DNA of 64,000 nucleotides, taken from assembly GCA_041396125.1 (NCBI GenBank), contig JAWKZG010000002.1, positions 124,001-188,000 on the forward strand, written 5' to 3'. Source of the DNA: JAWKZG01 sp041396125. GTDB lineage: Bacteria; Pseudomonadota; Gammaproteobacteria; Competibacterales; Competibacteraceae. The notes under the pieces were generated by a model. That model searched no databases. It saw only the letters and a list, made by a program, of their open reading frames with translations, and was not told the DNA's origin. The position numbers were made by a program, and so were the translations under genes. Below are positions 17,019-24,804 of this stretch, in pieces; within the stretch, counting starts at the first letter, position 1; each line of letters opens with the position of its first letter.

Positions 17019-17525
17019 TCAGACATGGGCTGCGGAGCGTCGTTGCCGCAAGCGGGTAAGCGCTGCCGGCGCAGCGGTTGCTGGCTGGAAAAAAATATTG
17101 ATCTGCTCGAACGCCTTTAACGCATCTGCGGCGTCCTGGTGGGCGCTAAGTTCAAAGGCATCCATGCCACAGCGCTCCATGAACTGTAACTGATCGCGTA
17201 ACACAGCACCGACTGCACGCAGTTCACCGGTGTAATCGTAGCGTTCGCGCAGCAGTCGGGCCTGGGTGTAGCTGCGCCCGTCAGTAAAACGTTCGAATTC
17301 CAGCGCGATCAGGGTTAATGTGCTCAAGTCAGGCAGCAGCGCCTTGATGTCATCACTGGCACTGAGGCGTACCCCGACAGGCGTCGGGTGCTTGCACAAC
17401 TGCTCGCGCTCATCCAGCCAGCGTGCCAGCGGCACTGTGCAGGGGCTCAGAGGCAGCGGATCATCGAGCCCAAGATGGTGGGTGTTATCGTCGAACAGTT
17501 GTCGGGATTTAATGATGCGCCGCAT
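17019..17525 (-). CDS. DUF934 protein, sulfite reductase partner
   Basis: 168-residue cytoplasmic protein of the DUF934 family, typically encoded directly after cysI in proteobacteria and presumed to help sulfite reduction; no biochemical role is settled. The conserved block is ALEFERFTDGRSYTQARLLRER with LRAVGAVLRDQL following, characteristic of the family. ATG 17525 overlaps the end of cysI by 17 bases, which supports translational coupling. Confidence 0.88.
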   Translation of the reverse strand: MRRIIKSRQLFDDNTHHLGLDDPLPLSPCTVPLARWLDEREQLCKHPTPVGVRLSASDDIKALLPDLSTLTLIALEFERFTDGRSYTQARLLRERYDYTGELRAVGAVLRDQLQFMERCGMDAFELSAHQDAADALKAFEQINIFFQPATAAPAALTRLRQRRSAAHV

Positions 17526-19167
17526 AAACGTGCTCCTTGAAAGGGTCAATACCGATGCGATCAACGGTATCGACAAATCGTTCGTTGTTTTCTCGATGGC
17601 TCAGGTAGACGGCAACGATACGTTCGATGGCTGTTGCAACCTGATCTTTGGCAATGGCAGGTCCTAGCCGCAAGCCCAGTCTGGCTTCGCGGCCGGAGCG
17701 TCCACCCAGGGTAAACTGGTACCATTCCTCGCCGTTTTTATCGACGCCCAGAATGCCGATATTGCCAACATGGTGATGCCCGCAGGCGTTCATGCAGCCG
17801 GATATATTGATCCGCAGCTCGCCGATGTCGTAAAGCTGCTCAAGATCCGGGAAACTTGCCTGAATCTGCTGCGCAACATCAATGGAACCGGCGTTTGCCA
17901 GCGAACAGAAATCCAGTCCGGGGCAGCAGATCATGTCGTTCAGAGTGCCGATATTGGGCGTTGCCAGCTGCAGGTTGATCAGTTCACGCCATAATTTGCG
18001 CAGAGCACTTTGCTTGACGTCGGCCAGCACCAGATTCTGCTGATGGGTTACCCGCAACAGGCCGAAGCTGTAGCGATCTGCCAGCGCGGCCAGGCGTTCC
18101 ATCTGTTCGTGCCTGATATCACCGGGGGCATGTCCTGGCACTTTGAGCGAAACCATTACAATGCGATAGCCCGTTTTTTTGTGTGCCAGCGTGTTATGTT
18201 GCAGCCAGTTCTGAAAGGCCCGGTCGGAGGCTTTTTCGGTTGCTGTAAATAAATCCAGATCAGTCAGCTGTTCATACGCCGGTGCCGTGAAATGGCCCTG
18301 CATGGCTGCAATATCAGCGTCGTCCAGGCGCAATGCGCTATGCTGAATGTGTGTCCATTCGTCCTCTACCTGCTGCCGGAACTGGTCGATGCCCAGTGCA
18401 TTGACCAGAATTTTGATACGCGCCTTGTAGATATTATCGCGCCGTCCATGCTGGTTATACACACGCAGAATGGCTTCCAAATAAGATAGCAGGTCGCGTT
18501 TGGGCAGGAATTCACGGATAACTTTACCGATGACCGGCGTGCGGCCCAGACCGCCTCCGACCAGCACTTGAAAACCGGTCTCGCCGGCCGCATTGCGCAC
18601 CAGATAAAGACCGATATCGTGCACCATGATCGCAGCCCGATCCTGCTCGGCACCGCTGATCGCGATCTTGAATTTGCGTGGCAGGAAAGTAAATTCCGGG
18701 TGCAGGGTGGACCATTGCCGAATCAGTTCGCAGTAAGGACGGGGATCTTCCAGCTCATCCGCAGCAACCCCGGCCAACTGGTCGGCAGTCACATTGCGAA
18801 TGCAGTTACCGCTGGTTTGGATAGCGTGCATATCAACGGTAGCCAGATCTGCCAGCACGTCAGGTATCTGTTCCAGCGGAATCCAGTTGAACTGCAGATT
18901 TTGGCGTGTCGTGAAATGACCATAACCCTTGTCATAATCGCGGGCAATAGTTGCCAGCATCCGTAATTGCTCTGCGCTTAGCAGACCATACGGAATGGCG
19001 ATACGCAGCATAGGGGCATGGCGCTGTATATACAGGCCATTCATTAAACGCAGCGGCTTGAACTCGTCTTCGCTCAGGTCACCGCGCAGAAAACGTGCGG
19101 TCTGGTCGCGGAACTGGGCAACGCGTTCCTGCACGAACTGGCGATCATAAGCGTCATAACGGTACAT
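17509..19167 (-). CDS. cysI: Nitrite/sulfite reductase hemoprotein subunit CysI
   Basis: 552-residue siroheme and [4Fe-4S] reductase, converting sulfite to sulfide in cysteine synthesis. Ferredoxin-like half-domains (for example YGHFTTRQNLQFNWIP) are visible, along with the cluster cysteines in ICCPGLDFCSLA (about residues 412-422) and SGCMNACGHHHVG (about 454-467). ATG 19167 gives MYRYDAYDRQFVQERV; the frame is open to 19212. There is no flavoprotein cysJ nearby, so electrons may come from ferredoxin or an unlinked reductase. Divergent from the lipoprotein gene across an AT-rich 209-base promoter region. Confidence 0.93.
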   Translation of the reverse strand: MYRYDAYDRQFVQERVAQFRDQTARFLRGDLSEDEFKPLRLMNGLYIQRHAPMLRIAIPYGLLSAEQLRMLATIARDYDKGYGHFTTRQNLQFNWIPLEQIPDVLADLATVDMHAIQTSGNCIRNVTADQLAGVAADELEDPRPYCELIRQWSTLHPEFTFLPRKFKIAISGAEQDRAAIMVHDIGLYLVRNAAGETGFQVLVGGGLGRTPVIGKVIREFLPKRDLLSYLEAILRVYNQHGRRDNIYKARIKILVNALGIDQFRQQVEDEWTHIQHSALRLDDADIAAMQGHFTAPAYEQLTDLDLFTATEKASDRAFQNWLQHNTLAHKKTGYRIVMVSLKVPGHAPGDIRHEQMERLAALADRYSFGLLRVTHQQNLVLADVKQSALRKLWRELINLQLATPNIGTLNDMICCPGLDFCSLANAGSIDVAQQIQASFPDLEQLYDIGELRINISGCMNACGHHHVGNIGILGVDKNGEEWYQFTLGGRSGREARLGLRLGPAIAKDQVATAIERIVAVYLSHRENNERFVDTVDRIGIDPFKEHVYAAHH

Positions 19168-19376
19168 GGCTGTCCTCAGCGGAATAAAAACGTTGGCGGA
19201 ACTATAGGCCATGCATCTGCAAACAAAAAAGAATAAAAATTTATTTTTATATGCAATTTAGTTATTAGCAGCTTGCTGCTCAGGGAATCTGACTGACAGG
19301 ATCATCATTAAGCTGCTATTCATGCTTTTGATGTTAAAAACACCATGATTACAGTACTAACGGGAAGGAAAATCCA

Positions 19377-19757
19377 ATGTTAAGAACTCTGGCTTGCTCC
19401 GCCTGCCTGATGTTTAGTCTGGCGGCATGTACGACGGTTGATCCTTACACCGGGCAGGCGCGTGTAGACGAAGCCCGTACCGCTGCCTTGTTGGGCGGTC
19501 TGGCTCTGGCAGGGGCTGCCGCGTATGCGATTGACAAGGATAATGACGATGATGATGACAGACGCGATGATCATCATCACCAGCATGCGCGGGTGCGGCA
19601 TCCGGTCGCCGGTATTGATTGCTACGATGCCTATCGGAAGTGTTATCGCAGCAACGGTAAATTTTCAGAAAAGTGGACCCGGCGTATATACCCGCGCGGG
19701 CACGACCGGGCCGATGGCCGGGTTTATGAACAGGGGTATAGCCGTTATGATGATTAG
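19377..19757 (+). CDS. Small Asp/His-rich lipoprotein
   Basis: 126-residue probable lipoprotein: signal peptide with lipobox LAAC (Cys18), then a Gly/Ala-rich hydrophobic stretch (LLGGLALAGAAAYAI), then an unusual acidic and histidine run (DKDNDDDDDRRDDHHHQH) that could bind metal ions, and a C-terminal part with two cysteines. I do not recognise a named family. Its stop overlaps by 4 bases the stop of the convergent exosortase-associated gene. Confidence 0.75.
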   Translation: MLRTLACSACLMFSLAACTTVDPYTGQARVDEARTAALLGGLALAGAAAYAIDKDNDDDDDRRDDHHHQHARVRHPVAGIDCYDAYRKCYRSNGKFSEKWTRRIYPRGHDRADGRVYEQGYSRYDD

Positions 19758-20332
19758 CGAGCAGTTTGTGATTTCTCGAACAGGTTGACAATGTCCTTGA
19801 AACAGACGGCCAGCCAGGCAATAAAGGGGAACAGGGTGTAGCCCATTTTGTCGATAAATACGTACAGCCAGTGAATGAGTCCGCTCAGGATAGTGGGAAA
19901 ATCCGGTGGTATCAGCGGATTTGTGGCTTGCGTCAGAAAGTACAGCAGGATCAGGGTGACATGCAGGGTGTGCAGAACCAGCATAATTAATAGTGCATTG
20001 ACCACACGCACTACGGCTTGTCCCTTGAATGAAAACGTTACTGTTGTTAGCACTAAAGCGGGCGCGAAAATCCAGTTCAGCGCAATGCTGAATAAGTTGG
20101 TACGAAACACCATGGCTTGCGGAATGCCCGGATAAGTCAGGGTGATACCCACACGATCGACATAAGCCAGGTCAACGCCGATCGGGGTTATCAGACTTAA
20201 GAGGTGTCCGGCCAGAAATAATATGGCCTGGGCGTAATAAGGGAAAATGAGATAAAAAACCCCTGTCGAAATACCCAGCCAGAGTACAAAGGCCAGCAAA
20301 TAATGCTTAATGGGCGACGTCCGTTTTTTCAT
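19754..20332 (-). CDS. Exosortase H-associated membrane protein
   Basis: 192-residue multi-pass membrane protein with about five hydrophobic helices and no catalytic motif visible. It overlaps the exosortase H gene by 26 bases and lies directly downstream, the arrangement known for the partner protein of exosortase H. The role is presumed to be help with sorting or processing of IPTL-CTERM proteins at the inner membrane. The family name rests mainly on context and on its fold-like hydrophobicity pattern. Confidence 0.7.
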   Translation of the reverse strand: MKKRTSPIKHYLLAFVLWLGISTGVFYLIFPYYAQAILFLAGHLLSLITPIGVDLAYVDRVGITLTYPGIPQAMVFRTNLFSIALNWIFAPALVLTTVTFSFKGQAVVRVVNALLIMLVLHTLHVTLILLYFLTQATNPLIPPDFPTILSGLIHWLYVFIDKMGYTLFPFIAWLAVCFKDIVNLFEKSQTAR

Positions 20333-20813
20333 GTCGTAGAATCCAGATAATGAAGCATGCGAAAGTAGCGAAGATCATAAACGGTTGAAACAGGTATACA
20401 TGAAAGAGCTGAAACCAGTCCGGTACGTAAAAGCGCACTTCAGCCAGGATGAACAAACGCAACCAGTTGATCACAAATAGCACGGGGATCAGGATGGCGA
20501 TACCGAGCAGCCGCTGTTTGAACGGTTTGGGAAAGGATAGCACCGCCGCCGCAATCAAAATAAACACCGTTATCCCGTCACAGCCCTCGATGACCCGTAA
20601 AGCAGCAGTACCCTCATAAAAAATCAGGTTGCCACGAGCGCTGACTGCTGGATCGAACCAGGCAGCTGCTGCGGCCACGGTAGTCGCCAGCCAGTTGAAA
20701 TAATGCTCCATAAGCGGTTCGGCCAATCCATAAATAATATACAGGCCGATAAACACCGCGAAAAAAATCACGCCGCAGGTGATAAATGATCGGCGTACTG
20801 AACCTTCAGTCAT
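20307..20813 (-). CDS. xrtH: Exosortase H (archaeosortase/exosortase family)
   Basis: 168-residue inner-membrane transpeptidase-like protein. The three catalytic residues of the exosortase family are in place: Cys78 in VIEGCDGITVF, Arg119 in VINWLRLFILAE and His138 in WFQLFHVYLFQP. The small size fits exosortase H rather than the longer EpsH type. ATG 20813 has an AGGAG ribosome binding site; the frame is open to 20852. Family knowledge: it cleaves and anchors proteins with an IPTL-CTERM tail. No such target is encoded in this window. Confidence 0.85.
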   Translation of the reverse strand: MTEGSVRRSFITCGVIFFAVFIGLYIIYGLAEPLMEHYFNWLATTVAAAAAWFDPAVSARGNLIFYEGTAALRVIEGCDGITVFILIAAAVLSFPKPFKQRLLGIAILIPVLFVINWLRLFILAEVRFYVPDWFQLFHVYLFQPFMIFATFACFIIWILRHEKTDVAH

Positions 20814-21122
20814 AATGACTCCTGTAAATCTGGAGTCGCAAACTCGCCTCATTTACCCGTAGGGGGCACGGGACAAAAAAGCGCTTGTTTTCGACACGTT
20901 AACACTAAAACCAGAACCCTCTGGAGGCAGTGCGAAGGCTGCTTCACGGTGGGCTCAGTATTGACCTTGGCATAGTCCGCTCCCAGAGACAGGCTATGCG
21001 GTCTGGCGGGCGCAGTTTAGCCTATGCCTGGATATTCAGGAAACTGTAGCTTGCACTGCTCGTCAACTACTTGAATCAACACGCTGATATATGGTCAGTG
21101 CCGGCAGCGCAGGCGTACTGGT
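20814..21122. other. Gap upstream of xrtH
   Basis: 309 bases between the amidohydrolase stop and the xrtH start, both on the minus strand. I see no gene. A loose inverted repeat GCATAG...CTATGC (about 20970-21000) is present but its 18-base spacing makes it weak. The xrtH promoter must be here. Confidence 0.4.
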
Positions 21123-22568
21123 TTATACCATTGAGCCGCCGTGCTGGCGCAGCAGTTCCAGGAATTCACGCCGGGTTTTGGGGCCGTGGGTGGAAAAATG
21201 CGGATCGGGCTGCGCCTGATAAACCGACTTTTGCACGCCAATAGGGTCTGTCGCGGCGATATGTTGGATAAGATCAGGCCTTACAGGGTAAGGGCGGATA
21301 GCGTTCAGGCCAAAAATTTTGGCACGCACCGCAGGCGTCAGCGCCGGATAACCATAGCGTTCCTGCCATTCAGGACTGATCTGAAAAGTGCGAAATGCCT
21401 GGATCTGATCCTGCGGCGAGCCGTACCAGATGGAATCGGTGCCCCATAAGACATTGTCTTCGCCGACATACTTGAGCAGTTTGCCGATAGCGTGAGCGGC
21501 GCTGTCCGGATCACGCATCAAACCGCGCCAGGTGCTGCCGAGTTCAGCGTAAACATTGCTGTTGCGTGGTATCTCGCTGGCTTGCAGGGAACGAATCAGT
21601 GAATCCAGTCCTTCGTTGTGCTGCGGATCGTACGGGCCTTCGGCTTTACCCGGCACCCAGCCGGAATGGTAGATCAGAAAGTTAACATCGGGAAACTGGC
21701 GGGCAATCGGACCGATATCATCGCACAGGGAATGCTGATAGGACTCCTGTCCAAACGGAATGCCTTTATGGATGCAGATATTTTTGATGCCTAGCCGGCG
21801 CGCGTTTTCGACAAAGGGGATGCCGCTGTTCTCATCGGTCATGAAAAAGCCCTGGCCATGCGGTCCCCATTGGGTATAGGTTTTCCAGGCTGACACCTGC
21901 CACCGTTCGGCCAGTTCGTCCATTGCTTGCAGATCGCCATCCTGATTGGGATTGACCCGGCCGTGCAGCAGCAGCCGTGGACTGCCTTGCATATCTTCAA
22001 TGATTTGCCGGGTGGCGTCGGCTTCTTCGATGCTCAGCGGTTCGGCATCACGCTGTGAGGGGACAAACGACAACACCATCATGTCGGTATCGCTATCGAG
22101 AAAAACATCTTTAATGAACTGATCGGCACCGATGCAGTGCATGTAGTCCCGGTCCAGATTTTCATGCGCCACCGTGCAGCGGGCTTTTAGCGCCTGGGCA
22201 CCGCCGGGGCGCACATAATGGCCTTGCACATCGAAGATAAATTCTGTTCCGTCCAGCGTCGCTTGCGCAAGTTGCGGGTCCAGCGCAGCATCGGCAGGCA
22301 CATCAAAATAGCCGCCGCGCTTGCCGAAGGCGGCGTTTGCCTTATTAAAGGCGAGCAGGGTACTGGCTGCGCCGCACAGTGAGACCATAAACGCCCGCCG
22401 GCCCAGATGCAGACGGTGGGCGTTAGCGCTGGCGTTTGCCTGCGCCAGCTGATTGGCCTGATGGTTGGCCGTACTCAAGGGTAGAGGGGCGAATTCCCCG
22501 TTTGAGGTGGAGTCAAGTTTGATCGGCAGGCGTTGGCCGGTCGGATCGGTACCGGTAATGTTTGACAT
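21123..22568 (-). CDS. Tat-exported amidohydrolase-family protein
   Basis: 481-residue metal-dependent hydrolase of the amidohydrolase_2 type (TIM-barrel). Recognisable parts are FDVQGHYVRP near the first strand, NICIHKGIPFGQ and NFLIYHSGWVPG with metal or catalytic His, and VLWGTDSIWYGSPQDQI with the catalytic Asp. An export signal with twin arginines (LGRRAFMVSLCGAAST) starts only at about residue 55, behind a polar, Asn/Ala-rich leader, which is unusual. ATG 22568 is preferred; the frame extends to 22598. The neighbour is the GlxA-like regulator, transcribed the same way. Substrate unknown. Confidence 0.82.
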   Translation of the reverse strand: MSNITGTDPTGQRLPIKLDSTSNGEFAPLPLSTANHQANQLAQANASANAHRLHLGRRAFMVSLCGAASTLLAFNKANAAFGKRGGYFDVPADAALDPQLAQATLDGTEFIFDVQGHYVRPGGAQALKARCTVAHENLDRDYMHCIGADQFIKDVFLDSDTDMMVLSFVPSQRDAEPLSIEEADATRQIIEDMQGSPRLLLHGRVNPNQDGDLQAMDELAERWQVSAWKTYTQWGPHGQGFFMTDENSGIPFVENARRLGIKNICIHKGIPFGQESYQHSLCDDIGPIARQFPDVNFLIYHSGWVPGKAEGPYDPQHNEGLDSLIRSLQASEIPRNSNVYAELGSTWRGLMRDPDSAAHAIGKLLKYVGEDNVLWGTDSIWYGSPQDQIQAFRTFQISPEWQERYGYPALTPAVRAKIFGLNAIRPYPVRPDLIQHIAATDPIGVQKSVYQAQPDPHFSTHGPKTRREFLELLRQHGGSMV

Positions 22569-22682
22569 GGCAGTAAACTCCGTGGCGGGAGAGTGCAATA
22601 GATTAACGCCTAAAGCCTGCGGAATCGACTGTTTTTCCAGAGATTATGCAGCAAGGGTAACAGCGGCCGAAGGCCTAGTTAG

Positions 22683-23675
22683 TCAGAGCAGGATCGTGCT
22701 GTCAACGATTTCGGCAGGCCGCCGCAAGCGCCTTTCATCGCGGGGTGGAATACCGAAATGATCGCGGTAGCATTTGCTGAAATGAGGGGCGGAAACAAAA
22801 CCGCAGGCAAACGCGACATCCACAATCGACATACTGGTCTGCAAGAGCAGCTGACGGGCGCGGCGCAGGCGTAATTCCAGATAATATCGGGTCGGTACGC
22901 AGTTCAGGTATTTTTGGAACAGGCGTTCCAACTGGCGGCGTGACAGGCCAATGTGGCGGGCCAGTTCGTCCGGACTCATGGGTTCTTCGATATTGGCTTC
23001 CATCAGCGACACGGCTTCGACCAGCTTGGGCTGGCTGGTGCCCAGACGCAGGCGTAAGGGGATACGCTGGCGATCATGGCGACCGCGAATCCGTTCACAA
23101 GTGAATTCTTCAGAGATCGCGCCGGCCAGCTCATGGCTTTGCTGCCGGCTGATTAGCTGCAGCATCATATCCAGCGGTGCGGTGCCGCCAGAGCAGGTAA
23201 TCCGGTTGCGGTCGATTTCGAACAGCTCGGTTGAAATTACCAGCTGCGGAAAATTTTCGCGCAGACTGGCCAGGTTTTCCCAGTGAATCGTACAGCGATA
23301 ACCATTTAACAGTCCGGCCAGGGCCAGGGCATACGTGCCGGTGCAGAGCGCACCCAGATTGATTTTTCGATTGCCCAGCTTGCGCAGAACATTGACGACA
23401 TCACGGTTGGCGTTCTGCTCGATTTTAATACCGCCGCAGACGAACAGGGTGTGCAGTTCCGGCAGGCCTTCGCTGAGCGCGTGATCCGGCATTACCGTCA
23501 TGCCGTTACTGGCTTGCACGGGAGCGCCGTCCAGTGTCAGCGTGGACCAGCGATAAAGTTCCCTATCCGCCAGATAATTCGCCATACGCAAGGGTTCAAT
23601 CGCGCAACTGAAGGCGACCATGGTGAAATTGGGGACTAGTAAAAATCCGTAATGTATGCAAACAGGCGCGTTCAT
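22683..23675 (-). CDS. GlxA/GbdR-type AraC family transcriptional regulator
   Basis: 330-residue regulator: an N-terminal DJ-1/GATase1-like sensor domain (FLLVPNFTMVAFSCAIEPLR, LGALCTGTYALALAGLLNG) and a C-terminal AraC helix-turn-helix (SPDELARHIGLSRRQLERLF and SIVDVAFACGFVSAPHFSK). The layout and the FSCAIEPLRMAN motif resemble GbdR/CdhR regulators of glycine betaine and carnitine catabolism, but the ligand is not determined by this. ATG 23675 gives MNAPVCIHYGF. It lies between the amidohydrolase and the peptide-type ATPase, either of which may be its target. Confidence 0.88.
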   Translation of the reverse strand: MNAPVCIHYGFLLVPNFTMVAFSCAIEPLRMANYLADRELYRWSTLTLDGAPVQASNGMTVMPDHALSEGLPELHTLFVCGGIKIEQNANRDVVNVLRKLGNRKINLGALCTGTYALALAGLLNGYRCTIHWENLASLRENFPQLVISTELFEIDRNRITCSGGTAPLDMMLQLISRQQSHELAGAISEEFTCERIRGRHDRQRIPLRLRLGTSQPKLVEAVSLMEANIEEPMSPDELARHIGLSRRQLERLFQKYLNCVPTRYYLELRLRRARQLLLQTSMSIVDVAFACGFVSAPHFSKCYRDHFGIPPRDERRLRRPAEIVDSTILL

Positions 23676-23736
23676 ACCGTCAGCTTCTGGCAATGACGTC
23701 AACACTATAAGGTTGAAGGCTAAGCCGGGTCAAAGT

Positions 23737-24804
23737 TCAGCGCATGGAAACGTGTTGCAGCGGGATGGCAGGTGCGCCTGTTCCCAGCACGGGTTCTGCA
23801 ATACACAGCTGTTGAGCACGATAACAGGCTACCTCAGAGCCTTGGTCAAGTGTCGCCAGGGTTGGCTCTTTGGTCCGGCAAACCGGTTCAACCAAGGGGC
23901 AGCGGGGAGCATAGGTGCAACCGGCAGGACGTGACTCGGGGCTTGGCACACTGCCGCTGATAACGGGTAAACGGCCCCGGCGGGCACCGAGTCGGGGCAG
24001 GGTGGCCAGCAAGGCCTGGGTATAGGGATGATGGGGTTCATGCATGATCGTTTCGGTACTGGCGATTTCGACGGCGCGACCCGCATACATCACCATGACG
24101 CGATCAGCTACTTGGGATATGACGCCCAGATTATGGCTGATAAACAATACCGCCATGCCTAACTCTTCCTGGATTTCCATAATCAGATCCAGAATCTGGG
24201 CCTGCACCGTGACGTCCAGGGCGGTAGTGGGCTCATCAGCGATCAATAACTGGGGTTGGCAGGCCAGCGCCATGGCGATCATGACCCGTTGCCGCATACC
24301 GCCGGACAACTGATGCGGATAATCGCAGTGGCACCGATTGGGGTCTGCAATATGGACCCGGTCCAGTGCATCCGCTGCTGCTGCGTTCGCCTGTCGTGAG
24401 GTCATTTTACTGTGCAGGATAAACATCTCGGCGATTTGAGCCCCGATACTCATCAAGGGGTTCAGCGCGGTCATTGGTTCCTGGAAAATAACCCCGATCT
24501 GATCGCCGCGAATGCTTTGTAAGGTAGGCTCGTCAGCCTGCAGCAGATCTTGTCCGGCGAACCAGGCCTGGCCGCTTAATTCGGCGTGTAAAGGCGTCAG
24601 GTGCAACAGTGCCAGCGCCGAGATGGTTTTGCCGCAGCCGGACTCCCCGACTACACCCAGGGTTTCGCCCCGTTTCAGGTCATAGCTCAGGCCCCGTACT
24701 ATCTGTGACTCGCCCAGACTGACGCCGAGATTGCAGACCCGCAGCAGCGGCTCGCTCAGGCCGCCGCTGTCTGGCGCGGGTGATTTCAGGGCGTGGAGTG
24801 CCAT
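23737..24804 (-). CDS. Peptide-type ABC transporter ATPase, DppD/OppD-like
   Basis: 355-residue ATPase of the oligopeptide branch. Walker A GESGCGKT, signature LSGGMRQRVMIAMALA, Walker B LLIADEPTTALD, switch His in LFISHNLGVI, and the C-terminal oligopeptide extension (GCTYAPRCPLVEPVC). Complete length. It overlaps the preceding binding-protein gene by 19 bases, so the two are co-translated. No permease and no second (DppF-like) ATPase gene follows, which is unusual because this family normally works as a five-part transporter. Confidence 0.88.
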   Translation of the reverse strand: MALHALKSPAPDSGGLSEPLLRVCNLGVSLGESQIVRGLSYDLKRGETLGVVGESGCGKTISALALLHLTPLHAELSGQAWFAGQDLLQADEPTLQSIRGDQIGVIFQEPMTALNPLMSIGAQIAEMFILHSKMTSRQANAAAADALDRVHIADPNRCHCDYPHQLSGGMRQRVMIAMALACQPQLLIADEPTTALDVTVQAQILDLIMEIQEELGMAVLFISHNLGVISQVADRVMVMYAGRAVEIASTETIMHEPHHPYTQALLATLPRLGARRGRLPVISGSVPSPESRPAGCTYAPRCPLVEPVCRTKEPTLATLDQGSEVACYRAQQLCIAEPVLGTGAPAIPLQHVSMR

